IMG/VR virus record: IMGVR_UViG_3300020733_000042
Location: 1-32,353 of that record
Origin: a virus
Length of the DNA: 32,353 nucleotides
Strand: one strand, 5' to 3'
Below the pieces are notes generated by a model. The model saw only the letters and a list, made by a program, of their open reading frames with translations. It was not told where the DNA came from and did not search any database. How positions within the stretch are numbered: the stretch's first letter is position 1; each line of letters begins with the position of its first letter. This document shows positions 9,701 through 16,619 of this stretch, one piece after another. The position numbers and the translations under genes were made by a program.

Positions 9701-10744
9701 AATACTAGACGCAGAAATTCCCTTGGCGGCAGCACTCGAAAGAATACCGCGACCAAGGGAAGAAATTACGTCTGATTGTTTTACGTCACCAGCACCAGTC
9801 ATGGCGTTAATAAACGCAGCAATCCTGCTTGGGTCCGTGCCGAGACCGGCAAGGTTTGTGTTCATCAAGGCACCCATAACACGAGCAGATTGCTCGGTGG
9901 GTGCTCCACCTTGAATGCCACCAATAACACTAAGAGTGGCAATGTTTTTTGTCATGTCAGCAATTTGCTTGTTTGACGCACCAAATCCACCGTTCATACC
10001 AGCGGTTGCTGATGAAACACGATAGATGATGCTTGCAACGTCATTAAGCGCAACACCAGTTGATTTAGCAGTGCTAATAGCAGTGTTGGTTAAGAAGTTC
10101 ATTGAAGACAGGGGTCGTCCTGCCTGTGTAATTGATTGAACAATATCTGCGTTAAATTTTGCGTATGTTTTAATACCTTCGTACGCAATACCACCGACAG
10201 CAAAAGCACCCCAGGTGGCAGCCTTGAGAACTGCTGGAGTTCCCATTGCTTCCATCTTTGTCATGTTTGTGTAAAACTTGCCAAAATTTGCTTGACCAGC
10301 ACCTATTGCTGAAGATGCTTCAATGCTGGCAATTTTTAATTTTTCTTGACTGTCTGCAAGTATTTGATTTGCTTCTGCGTTTGCTTTAGCAACTTCTGTT
10401 GCCCGTATTTCGGTTTCAGTTAACTTTGTTGTTACATCAATTAACTCGCCTGTTTCACTAACAAGGCCGCCCATGGCACGTTCTTGTTCCACCATTGCAG
10501 CAATTTCTGCTTCAGTAAATGGAATTGAATCTTTGCGTGCTTTTGTATTGGCTTCAGTAGCCTTGGTGTTTGCGTCAAGTATTTCTGTTTGTGCTGCAAC
10601 TCCCTGAGTTGCCTTATCTAACTTTGGAACTAACGTTTCGGCAGCATCACCGACGCCCTTAAGCCCGGCCTCAACCTTACCAAGGTTAGACGGGGAATCA
10701 CCAACGGGCGTTGATACAGGTAATATTACGCCTTCTTCTGCCAT
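6707..10744 (-). CDS. Tail tape measure protein
   Basis: At 1345 aa, the longest gene in the window, it sits directly after the frameshifted chaperones, the position that defines the tape measure. The N-terminus (1-170) is Ala/Glu/Lys-rich and probably coiled coil. Residues about 185-600 hold a phage tail tape measure core (e.g. ALNDVASIIYRVSSATAGMN). Hydrophobic segments follow near residues 590-640 and again in a Gly/Met-rich stretch with many GG and MM pairs (GGLLTGGLSDLMGGGIGGLL), consistent with host-membrane insertion at DNA entry. The C-terminus is helical. With the common rule of about 1.5 Angstrom per residue, the tail would be near 200 nm. The start ATG has AAGGAT upstream. I see no lysozyme or peptidase motif. 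Confidence 0.92.
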   Translation of the reverse strand: MAEEGVILPVSTPVGDSPSNLGKVEAGLKGVGDAAETLVPKLDKATQGVAAQTEILDANTKATEANTKARKDSIPFTEAEIAAMVEQERAMGGLVSETGELIDVTTKLTETEIRATEVAKANAEANQILADSQEKLKIASIEASSAIGAGQANFGKFYTNMTKMEAMGTPAVLKAATWGAFAVGGIAYEGIKTYAKFNADIVQSITQAGRPLSSMNFLTNTAISTAKSTGVALNDVASIIYRVSSATAGMNGGFGASNKQIADMTKNIATLSVIGGIQGGAPTEQSARVMGALMNTNLAGLGTDPSRIAAFINAMTGAGDVKQSDVISSLGRGILSSAAAKGISASSIGTYIDLLTSQGTPGSTAGTYAKTALSLLTAPGAQAAKALAMVGINTGDLNVMMQKNNGVSAVAQYLHDAMQKFDPSQFNVKYKGLTGAAGATALLENWGVGNIPQSVVKAWSKGILQNMSAADLGTTQSGAIDPATGKRTAVTGAQWLNTLENLIITKAFGGSRSAASVLALANDPSKVAGIQANIDKNMTPEALARAKALALSTPQAQFNMMKQTVMSDLLIVGKTLTPIALTLGKAFTGLLGAVTKFKPVIIALGLILTKVILQASASKLASLGKGIFGLTGAAALKRRDKLEERLANLRDGSGLKGRTIQRSLDQMEKRYGKSMRVAEVRQNEQLAKEGKASQIYSRSTTAVTGFTGAVERATGVIENSVMGGGVGGSGSVGGRGPTGSSNSRLDKLRAKALKEEEKRLNSENKFMSEAIASSDKQRQKIQDELKYAEQQRVAGMKQYNGPLTKLSLEGVGIAPLSPAEKFMMQEYRTGQMDLHGSDRLHTSAIQKWLHANEYESTPEAANRSLANIQQHLDMYKYAENATPAPKVSLAESLKYRLGIPEKGIVEDVEKTGLKDLGKDVLSKASGLVGKLGGGLLTGGLSDLMGGGIGGLLSGGLGMAGGPIGMMLMSTLGPMMMPLMGKALGGIGHFFGGLFGGGSNAVANYKPPTTTYTGLQSSQNLQSAILADKATLGNLSTKIANGTATKADYAQFSQLTDQMTLYTNQQKNVYGITGNGSTAVVTAAEKNSARALAKKVAIESNLLSGNKIVSMVNTLDVPGELRKLKASGIVGQEAADIKKIFLSGNSASDQAAMIKKLVAAQKNADVQSQINDPTRTMSVDPNFFKRVAVNSLVASQQKQNIKTGVAQALLGMHYNKNLTQGQAVQREGVFLKASLQAQESIKADQLLLQNKNLDASSKNALTKEIVKLGEQQKKYQEAAKNIAGTYHLSQQTISGLSKAIASGVKDSNVEIGLTSPGMAAAFQAALGGGGLKGVMQKIDADIKSKA

Positions 10745-10761
10745 GCTTATCCTTAATAGAG

Positions 10762-10793
10762 AAAGCCGCCACCTCGCAAAAGGTAGCGGCTTT
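10762..10793 (-). terminator. Strong mRNA hairpin between tail chaperones and tape measure
   Basis: Inverted repeat with 13-position arms and a 6-nt loop. In minus-strand RNA every position pairs (one G-U), whereas in plus-strand RNA the same position is an A-C mismatch. This suggests selection in the tail mRNA. It is followed by UUUCUCUAUU, a weak U tract, and the tape measure SD. It could be a partial terminator that lowers tape measure expression or an RNA-processing site. Confidence 0.6.
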
Positions 10794-10831
10794 GTTATGC
10801 CGCCTAAGTTAGATTTTTAGACGGATAGATG

Positions 10832-11059
10832 TTAAAAGATTTTTGCTACAGTTTTACCGACTTCTAATCCAATCAGTTCGGCAAGTAGTTTTATTTCTTC
10901 TATTTTTTGTTTGCTACTCATTTGTAGCGATTTTTGCATAAGAGCGATACTTATTAGGTAATCTTCTTTGCCCTGGGATAGAAACGTTATTGGGTCTATG
11001 CCTAGCGATATAGCGTAGGCACCAGTCTCAATTTGCGGCTCATCGGCCAGGGCTGTTAA
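10832..11059 (-). CDS. Downstream tail assembly chaperone, expressed by -1 frameshift (gpGT-like)
   Basis: Continuation of the chaperone gene in the -1 frame, 75 codons ending in TAA at 10832-10834. It has no start codon of its own near its beginning, and the frame closes (TGA) just upstream of the junction. A ribosome must therefore slip inside the final GAC GAA AGT TTT before the 0-frame TAA. Phe-tRNA on TTT can re-pair perfectly with TTT one base back within the run of five T. The predicted product is a roughly 254-residue fusion. The peptide contains AYAISLGIDPITFLSQGKED then a Lys/Glu-rich helix, in keeping with the acidic/helical T domain of tail chaperones. Position immediately before the tape measure agrees with known G/GT systems. 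Confidence 0.8.
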   Translation of the reverse strand, partial: LTALADEPQIETGAYAISLGIDPITFLSQGKEDYLISIALMQKSLQMSSKQKIEEIKLLAELIGLEVGKTVAKIF

Positions 11060-11595
11060 AAACTTTCGTCAGCCTCATTGTTTGCAATGTTACTCCAACG
11101 GAATAATTTGTTAGCGGTCTCAATGAGGTCGCCTTCCGTAAGGAACAATGCCTGACAAGCGTCAACGGCACGAACTGCTTCAATGCCTAATGCTGCTGAA
11201 AGGTCTGGGTCAAACTTAGTCCAAGAACCACGTGGGTCGTCTAGACGAAGTGACAACTTGTTGTCTTCATCACCATCAACAACTGCGTAGATACCGACAC
11301 ATGAGTCAACGAGCATGTCCGCATTAGCCAAGTATGACCAGTCGGTGCCCTTTTCCTTGCTTCGACGTGCAATAGTAGAATTCAACTTCATTGCCGAAAC
11401 CGGCTTAAAGCGAATGTAAATCTCTGGTGTGTCCCAACGGGGCACTTTAATGTCAATGAACAATTCGTTTACGATTTGCTCACGACGCTTACGAAGACCG
11501 ATAAGGGGGGTGTCTAGGACCGGAGTCTCAGCCACCGCCACCTTATCAGTTTCGTTCACAATATCTTCGCCATTATTAATATTAAAATCAACCAT
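11056..11595 (-). CDS. Tail assembly chaperone (gpG-like)
   Basis: A 179-aa protein between the tail tube and tape measure genes, where tail assembly chaperones always lie. It contains IKVPRWDTPEIYIRFKPVSA and later LDDPRGSWTKFDPDL plus a C-terminal helix (AVRAVDACQALFLTEGDLI), typical of actinophage chaperone N-parts. It should bind the tape measure during tail assembly and be made in excess over the frameshifted fusion. The start ATG is preceded by a very strong SD (AGGAGG), consistent with high expression. The last codons (AGT TTT TAA) form the slip site. Confidence 0.85.
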   Translation of the reverse strand: MVDFNINNGEDIVNETDKVAVAETPVLDTPLIGLRKRREQIVNELFIDIKVPRWDTPEIYIRFKPVSAMKLNSTIARRSKEKGTDWSYLANADMLVDSCVGIYAVVDGDEDNKLSLRLDDPRGSWTKFDPDLSAALGIEAVRAVDACQALFLTEGDLIETANKLFRWSNIANNEADESF

Positions 11596-11621
11596 GTTTC
11601 CTCCTATGGTGTTGTATGTAA

Positions 11622-11641
11622 TACTATACTACAAGAGTCAA
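11622..11641 (-). promoter_or_regulatory. Possible promoter before the tail chaperone gene
   Basis: On the minus strand TTGACT is followed after 4 nt by TAGTATAGTA, which includes TATAGT, a good -10. The TTGACT is too close (7 nt) to be its -35. The same 10-mer lies upstream of the gene at 24464, also just after a TTGAC element. A start near 11616 would give a 20-nt leader with the SD AGGAGG. Confidence 0.35.
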
Positions 11642-11651
11642 GTAATTAAAC

Positions 11652-12167
11652 TTAAGCCGTAAATTCGTCCTTAGAAAGGGTCTTTGCAGCAGCAACGTCT
11701 GAAAGGCTTTCAACGGAAATGTCAATTTCCCACATACGAGTAGCGTTGCTGTTAGAGTCGGTTCCACCGTCTTTAACAGAAGCAATGCGTCCGTAGTAGT
11801 TACGAGCAGTTCCCCAAGGGGTTCCTGTGTCGTCTAGTGGTTGAAGGTTAACTGTAACCATTGCCTTACCAACAAGTTTGTGAATGTCACCAACAATGTC
11901 GTGGTCAGCCTGTGTGTTGTATGCCTTTGTAAGCGTTACGTCTGAGTAAGTAGGGAGTGAAGCATATGTTACTTCATTTCCCATTCCACCAGGACGGTGC
12001 TTGTTTGTTGGAGCAGATGTGTCTCCACCAGCAAATTTGTCAAAGATAATAGTTGTTGATGTTGATACAGCGGTGGTGCTAATGCCTAGTGGCAAATTGG
12101 TAAAAGACAAGGTGGCAAGCCACTGTTGCTCTGAACCGTAGTAGTGTGTTGGTGTTGAGTAAGCCAT
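11652..12167 (-). CDS. Tail tube protein
   Basis: A 171-aa protein directly after the sheath gene, the invariant position of the contractile-tail tube. It has the predicted beta-rich character of tube subunits: KFAGGDTSAPTNKHRPGGMG, then YASLPTYSDVTLTKAYNTQAD, then GKAMVTVNLQPLDDTGTPWG and MWEIDISVESLSDVAAAKTL. The 'R.GGM.....y.g...y.dvtl.r.y' pattern resembles tube proteins of other actinobacterial myoviruses and T4-like phages. It forms the inner tube surrounded by the sheath. The ATG is preceded by AAGGAG. Confidence 0.85.
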   Translation of the reverse strand: MAYSTPTHYYGSEQQWLATLSFTNLPLGISTTAVSTSTTIIFDKFAGGDTSAPTNKHRPGGMGNEVTYASLPTYSDVTLTKAYNTQADHDIVGDIHKLVGKAMVTVNLQPLDDTGTPWGTARNYYGRIASVKDGGTDSNSNATRMWEIDISVESLSDVAAAKTLSKDEFTA

Positions 12168-12194
12168 TGTAATTTCTCCTTAGACTTTATTAGA

Positions 12195-13721
12195 TTATTG
12201 AGGAATGTTTGCGTTGGCTGCGTACTTAGTAACGTTGATAGTTACAAACTCACCAAATGGGGACATTTTAAGATTAACTTGTGCGTTAATTTGACCAGCG
12301 GCAATAGTTGCAGGTGTGTTAACTTGTGGTCCACAGTTTACAGAGTATGCTGCTGATGCAGTGTCTCCGTAAATGCTCTTGCGCATCCAGTAAGATGAGC
12401 AAAGGCCTGCAAGTGCTCCAGCAAGAGTAGAGAAAATTTGGTTTTTTCCGTCAATTTCTTGGAAGATAAAACCTTCTCCAACAACATCAAAGTCACGAGT
12501 AACTTGCATACGGAAACGTACGTTGTTTAGGAATGTCCAGTTAGGGTCAATTGCAAGTGAACGGAATCCGTAAATTGCAATAATACCAACGTTAGGAACA
12601 AGTCTAATAACGTTAACGCCAGCAGCGTTGAGGTTTCCGCGGTCTGTTGAACCGTAAGATTGAGTTACGTTAACTGCGTATGAAGAAGCACCTGATACAA
12701 TACCAGCAGCAGGAACGTTAGCGTCATTTGCAAGGTCACTCTTTGCAACCTTAGCAGCAGCAAGTGCCGATGGGGCAACGGTACGGTTCAATGTAGTGTT
12801 TTGAGAAACACCAGGTACGTTAATCCAAGGAGCAAACATAGCACCGTATGATGGGTCGTCTGCAGAGCCCTGAACGCTTGCAGCAGCACTTGTTAGTGTT
12901 GCAACAGTTGCGGTGTTTGGGGCGTCAAGGAAAGCAACGCGGTTAGATGCAGCAGCGTGGTTAACAAGAGCAGTTTGTACAGTTACGCTGGTGTTACCAG
13001 GGTATGAAATTTGTCCAGCACCATAGATGTCGGTAAGAACAGCAAGTGCTGTTGTTACGTCTGCGTCCGCTACGGCAACGTCAGTTCCACCAGTAAGGTA
13101 GATTGAAACGCTGTCGCCAGTTGCAGGAAGTACTGTTGAACCTGAAATTGAACTTGCAGTCACAAATGACTTGTATGGTGCAACTGAGTTAACCCAGTTG
13201 ATTACGTCAGTGTCAGTTACAAGACCCTTTGCCGAAGCAGTGATTGTTCCGTTGTAAGCAATGTTTGCAATGTATTGTGTTGAACCCTGTACAGTTACGC
13301 CAGTAATTGTAAGAATTACACCGTCTGCTGCTGAGTTGCTTGAGTTAGCCCAAGTACCCTTACCATTAGCCGTAAGAAGAATCTTACCACCAGTAGTTGT
13401 TGAGGTTGCGGCTACACCAGTAGATGTAGGTTGAACACGTGAAACAACTGCGCTTACTCCACCTTCGCGGAAGAAAACGTCAAGTGCGTCGTATAGAAGA
13501 GTGCTGTCAACATTAGCAATTGAATAACGACCAGTTAAGGTTCCGTTTACAATTTTACCAAAATAAGTGTTGAAGTCGCTCATTGAGTTGATTGGTACTG
13601 CGACACCGGCTGGGCCTGCTGCAACTCCAAGAGTGAACCATGTTCCTGTTGGGTTGTTGGTAGCAGAAGATGGTGCTGCGGCAGTAACATTAATTGAAAT
13701 GCCTGGGGCTTGATTAGCCAT
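12195..13721 (-). CDS. Tail sheath protein (contractile)
   Basis: A 508-aa protein with the sheath signature. The N-terminal APGISINVTAAAPSSATNNP and WFTLGVAAGPAG resemble the 'PGvy......' start. SDFNTYFGKI is the 'f...FG' element. The conserved C-terminal region holds LNAAGVNVIRLVPNVGIIAI with YGFRSL and WTFLNNVRFRMQVTRDFDVV, then a terminal beta-strand block (INAQVNLKMSPFGEFVTINV) of the type that exchanges strands with neighbouring subunits. It establishes that the phage has a contractile tail. It overlaps the upstream 84-aa gene by one base at its start and is followed 27 nt later by the tube gene. Residues 100-290 are Thr/Val/Ala-rich and variable. Confidence 0.92.
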   Translation of the reverse strand: MANQAPGISINVTAAAPSSATNNPTGTWFTLGVAAGPAGVAVPINSMSDFNTYFGKIVNGTLTGRYSIANVDSTLLYDALDVFFREGGVSAVVSRVQPTSTGVAATSTTTGGKILLTANGKGTWANSSNSAADGVILTITGVTVQGSTQYIANIAYNGTITASAKGLVTDTDVINWVNSVAPYKSFVTASSISGSTVLPATGDSVSIYLTGGTDVAVADADVTTALAVLTDIYGAGQISYPGNTSVTVQTALVNHAAASNRVAFLDAPNTATVATLTSAAASVQGSADDPSYGAMFAPWINVPGVSQNTTLNRTVAPSALAAAKVAKSDLANDANVPAAGIVSGASSYAVNVTQSYGSTDRGNLNAAGVNVIRLVPNVGIIAIYGFRSLAIDPNWTFLNNVRFRMQVTRDFDVVGEGFIFQEIDGKNQIFSTLAGALAGLCSSYWMRKSIYGDTASAAYSVNCGPQVNTPATIAAGQINAQVNLKMSPFGEFVTINVTKYAANANIPQ

Positions 13722-13975
13722 TAGAGTTCTCCTGTGAGATTAGTAGATTCAGTTTCCTGAGTCTTTACGTTCTTTGTTGGTACTGCTGTCTTTTTAATTT
13801 CTTGTTGAATTTCCTTTTCAGGGGCAGATTCAATAACTGTTAAAAATCCTTCTGAGATATAACTCAAAATGAGTTCGCTCTCAGCAACGTTGTAATCGTG
13901 TCCTGGGGACATTTGACGGCCTTCTGCATCAAGAATGACGTGTGGGGCCTGTACTAAAACATGTTTCTTGCTCAT
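13721..13975 (-). CDS. Small protein of the neck-sheath junction, unknown function
   Basis: An 84-aa hypothetical protein between the putative tail terminator and the sheath gene, overlapping both by 1-4 nt. The first half is compact (HVLVQAPHVILDAEGRQMSP, then ESELILSYISEGFLTVI). The second half is a charged, Lys/Glu/Thr-rich tail that is probably disordered. No domain recognised. Tight coupling to neck and sheath genes suggests a role in neck or tail assembly, for example a small adaptor. Confidence 0.72.
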   Translation of the reverse strand: MSKKHVLVQAPHVILDAEGRQMSPGHDYNVAESELILSYISEGFLTVIESAPEKEIQQEIKKTAVPTKNVKTQETESTNLTGEL

Positions 13976-14607
13976 AGTTGTTCTTTCTCTACCTGGATGT
14001 TGGCTGATGTAACAATGGTTAGTGGTTCTGGTGCCGCTGTTGAAGGGGCAGGTGGACCACCATACATATCCATTGCATTTCCAACCGTTACAATAAAACG
14101 AACGTGTGCAATGCCGGTTGTACGGCCACTACTGTGTTCGCCTTCCAAATATTCTTCGCCATCCCAAAGTGTAGTTTCAGCGAAACCACCAAGACCGCGT
14201 TGTTGAATAAGACAGGCTCGGACACAGGCCGCGTAGGCTTGCGTAAGTGCCTCTGTTTCTTGCCAATCTTTTGTACCGTAGACATATACCATCGCCTCAA
14301 GACGCCAGTTAGCGCGAATGTTTGTTTGAAAAATTTCTGGTGGACCAACCGTAGTTGGAACACTCAATAAAATTGCCGCAGCCGCTTGACGGGGCAAAGT
14401 ACGAAACTCAGGACGGTGGCGATACTCAAATGGTTCAACCAAAACCGTGCTACCAAGCATTCTGTTAAATTCTGCAATGTACGTTGGAAGCCATTTTTGC
14501 AAAGTGTTGTATGCTGCTTCTTGTACTGAGTGACCACCTGTAATGGTACCAAAAGTATTGTCAGCGTAGGAAAGACTCCAGTCTTGCCACCAGTCACGTT
14601 GTGCCAT
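13972..14607 (-). CDS. Putative tail terminator / tail completion protein
   Basis: A 211-aa protein placed between the gpG-like neck protein and the sheath, where contractile phages encode the tail terminator. It has an alpha/beta look fitting that family: VQEAAYNTLQKWLPTYIAEF, a middle strand NWRLEAMVYVYG, helix EALTQAYAACVRACLIQQRG, then TTLWDGEEYLEGEHSSGRTT and IAHVRFIVTVGN. The scheme helix, strands, helix, C-terminal strand with a 'r...v.f.v.v' ending is typical of terminators that cap the tube. Function rests mainly on position and layout. Start overlaps the upstream stop (TAATG). Confidence 0.6.
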   Translation of the reverse strand: MAQRDWWQDWSLSYADNTFGTITGGHSVQEAAYNTLQKWLPTYIAEFNRMLGSTVLVEPFEYRHRPEFRTLPRQAAAAILLSVPTTVGPPEIFQTNIRANWRLEAMVYVYGTKDWQETEALTQAYAACVRACLIQQRGLGGFAETTLWDGEEYLEGEHSSGRTTGIAHVRFIVTVGNAMDMYGGPPAPSTAAPEPLTIVTSANIQVEKEQL

Positions 14608-15527
14608 TATGGTTTCCTCATGTGAGGGTCACCATTAAGATACTGACCCAATTGTTTTTCTACTTTACTTTTGTCAATTTGCCTTAAAGCAGAATTAACT
14701 GCTTTTCGTGATTCAATTCTGAATTGTTGAAATTCAGCCCTTGACATATTTTCAATAGATTTAGAAGCGACAAGTTCTTCTTGATGTTTAGCCGCAGTTT
14801 TACCTGGCTTAAGTATTTGCATGTGTTTACCGTAAGAAATATACTCAGGTGCCCTTTTGTCAAGAGACTTTTTCAATTCACGATTTTGACGAACTTTGCG
14901 TGCTCGGCGTTCCCTGATACCTTTTGCGATATCGCCACTTGCGTGGTCAGATGGAATCTTTGCTTTTTCAGCATTTGATTTTGTTGCAACTCCACCAAGA
15001 ATGTATCTTTCAACAATAATCTTGGCAAAACCAAGAAATTCTGGTGTTATGGTTACAAACTCAAAATCTTTATTGTGTCGGTTATATTTTTTACTATTTT
15101 GTTGATAGAAACCATAGTCATGTCCACGTGTATAAGAACTTGGACGACCTTTGCCACTTGGGTTAATTATAAGAGCAATGCTGTTTTTACCAAAAAATTC
15201 AAATTTAGGAGCAGAAGCAGCGTTGGCAAGATATCCTCTTGCGTCAAGTGCTTCACTACCATGGTTAGATTTATCATCGTACTGACGTCTTTTGATAGTT
15301 GATTCTTCAAGTTCTGGCCATTTTTTAGTACCAAACTCAGAAGAAACACCATTGTTTCTAAAGCGTTGCGCTTCCATAAGAGCAAATTCTTGAGCAATGT
15401 CATTAAGAGCAGGTTGCATGTCTTCGACACGCGCCTTCATTATTGTTATTTTTGCTATTGCTGAGTCAAGAGATTTAATACCTTTTTGCCATCCAGGAGT
15501 TTCTGATGTCGAACGGACATAGGCCAT
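14607..15527 (-). CDS. Putative neck / virion morphogenesis protein (gpG-like or HK97 gp10-like)
   Basis: A roughly 306-aa basic protein between the head-tail connector and the tail terminator. Residues near 55-110 (EAQRFRNNG, then WPELEESTIKRRQYDDKS and ALDARGYLANAAS) fit the 'W..L...T...K....pL..tG.L..s' signature of phage virion morphogenesis proteins (Mu gpG) and HK97 gp10-type tail completion proteins. The C-terminal half is Lys/Arg-rich and helical (RRARKVRQNRELKKSLDKRA), longer than usual for the family. A longer frame begins at a TTG (15545) inside the upstream gene without a good SD. I chose the ATG at 15527 because it starts just after the upstream stop. Confidence 0.6.
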   Translation of the reverse strand: MAYVRSTSETPGWQKGIKSLDSAIAKITIMKARVEDMQPALNDIAQEFALMEAQRFRNNGVSSEFGTKKWPELEESTIKRRQYDDKSNHGSEALDARGYLANAASAPKFEFFGKNSIALIINPSGKGRPSSYTRGHDYGFYQQNSKKYNRHNKDFEFVTITPEFLGFAKIIVERYILGGVATKSNAEKAKIPSDHASGDIAKGIRERRARKVRQNRELKKSLDKRAPEYISYGKHMQILKPGKTAAKHQEELVASKSIENMSRAEFQQFRIESRKAVNSALRQIDKSKVEKQLGQYLNGDPHMRKP

Positions 15528-15529
15528 TT

Positions 15530-16216
15530 CTAGCCACGAACCCAAGGGGCAATCAAACTATCAATCTGTTGGTCAATTTGGTCTAGATTCATTTCACGAC
15601 GAGTTTGTGGTTCAAACTCAAGAATGATGAACTTAGCGGCCTGGAACAAGCAGGCGCGACGAAGCGATGGTGGAATACCTTTAGTGTATCCGCCACTGTA
15701 AACAACTTGAATACGACTTCCTTCTGGGGCAAAAGTACCCAGACGAATCCAAACGTGCCCGTCAGTTACGTCCGGACCGCGAACGCCACCATGAGCAAAG
15801 TCAATTGGTTGAAAGTCACCGTATGTACGGTATATATTCATGGACTCAACTGTGTAAGTCCAAAGTTCCGGATAAACCGGAGCAAATTGGTCAAGCCAAA
15901 AGTGACGCACGAGCGTTGACGCTCCAAGTGCAATGGCTTGTGACATACCCAGTGCACCATAGATGTCCATAGGCATGTCTGCGTTATTGCCGTATTCTGC
16001 GGGGTCTATTCCGAAAAGACGGTCTTGATAAATGTGGCCCGTAAACGGTGCCAAGCGGCGACCCGTACGGTCCTCTAAGTGTGCTGTTGCCTCGGCCAAA
16101 ATGTCTGCAAGGACAGTTGGTTCAAGGTCAACAACTAACTCAGGATAGCGACGTGCAAGGTCTGCAACGCTGGCAAGCGAAACAGGGTCGCTGTATTGTG
16201 ACCCGTTGTTTGCCAT
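15530..16216 (-). CDS. Putative head-tail connector / head completion protein
   Basis: A 228-aa protein with the helical layout of gp6/Ad1-type connectors that dock under the portal. Residues 14-50 contain ASVADLARRYPELVVDLEPT then LADILAEATAHLEDRTGRRL, a typical 'Dl....p.l......l...l..As..ie...gr' N-terminus. The ending has PPSLRRACLFQAAKFIILEF, matching the 'P..l..A...la.......' helix of this group. An inserted beta region (DGHVWIRLGTFAPEGSRIQV, then YSGGYTKG) fits the connector's beta element ('v.Y.gGy...P'). Position between capsid and tail completion genes agrees. Confidence 0.68.
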   Translation of the reverse strand: MANNGSQYSDPVSLASVADLARRYPELVVDLEPTVLADILAEATAHLEDRTGRRLAPFTGHIYQDRLFGIDPAEYGNNADMPMDIYGALGMSQAIALGASTLVRHFWLDQFAPVYPELWTYTVESMNIYRTYGDFQPIDFAHGGVRGPDVTDGHVWIRLGTFAPEGSRIQVVYSGGYTKGIPPSLRRACLFQAAKFIILEFEPQTRREMNLDQIDQQIDSLIAPWVRG

Positions 16217-16223
16217 GAGTTAC

Positions 16224-16517
16224 CTATTCTTTCGTTGAACGACGCTTAGTTGGTGATGCAGTTGCAATTGCTTCTGCAATGTCTTCAGTAGCAATAATTT
16301 CCGTTTCAGCAACTACAGGAGTTGCTTTCTTGGTTACTTTTTCTACTTCTTTTTCTACCTTTTTGATTTCCTTTTCTACAACGTAAAAAAGGTCACCGGG
16401 AATAGATAGCAATTCGTGGGCAAACCAAGGAGTAACCTCAATAGCACCCTCATCGCCAGCCTTTTCCCAAACAAGTCCGGCAGCGCCGCCTGTTTCGTAT
16501 TTTGCTAGTAAAACCAT
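16224..16517 (-). CDS. Small acidic/basic coiled protein after the capsid gene, unknown
   Basis: About 97 aa. The N-terminal half (LVWEKAGDEGAIEVTPWFAH, then ELLSIPGDLFYVV) is a compact motif seen in small proteins between capsid and connector genes, where A-x-E-L-L-x-I-P is common. The second half is a charged Lys/Glu helix (KEIKKVEKEVEKVTKKATPV) followed by a Thr/Ala tail. The frame also opens from a TTG at 16532, but the ATG at 16517 has GAAAGG seven bases upstream, so I use it. Function unknown, perhaps a neck or head accessory protein. Confidence 0.68.
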   Translation of the reverse strand: MVLLAKYETGGAAGLVWEKAGDEGAIEVTPWFAHELLSIPGDLFYVVEKEIKKVEKEVEKVTKKATPVVAETEIIATEDIAEAIATASPTKRRSTKE

Positions 16518-16541
16518 GGTAAAGCCTTTCAAAGATAAATC

Positions 16542-16588
16542 CAGCGTAGAGGTCAGGGGAGGAACGAGGGAACCTGACCCCTACGCTG
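16542..16588 (-). terminator. Long hairpin downstream of the major capsid gene
   Basis: Inverted repeat with 16-bp arms (16542-16557 and 16573-16588) and a 15-nt loop, 31 nt after the capsid stop. As at 10762, the only non-Watson-Crick position is G-U in minus-strand RNA and A-C in plus-strand RNA, so it is tuned for the minus transcript. It is followed by AUUUAUCUUU, a modest U-rich tail. Probably a partial terminator or stabiliser that raises capsid over downstream gene expression. Confidence 0.65.
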
Positions 16589-16619
16589 AAACTTTATTAC
16601 CTGTTAAGGTGACTAAAGA

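Noticed and set aside
16224-16532. TTG start at 16532 for the small protein after capsid
   Set aside because: No SD for the TTG, while the ATG at 16517 has GAAAGG at good distance.
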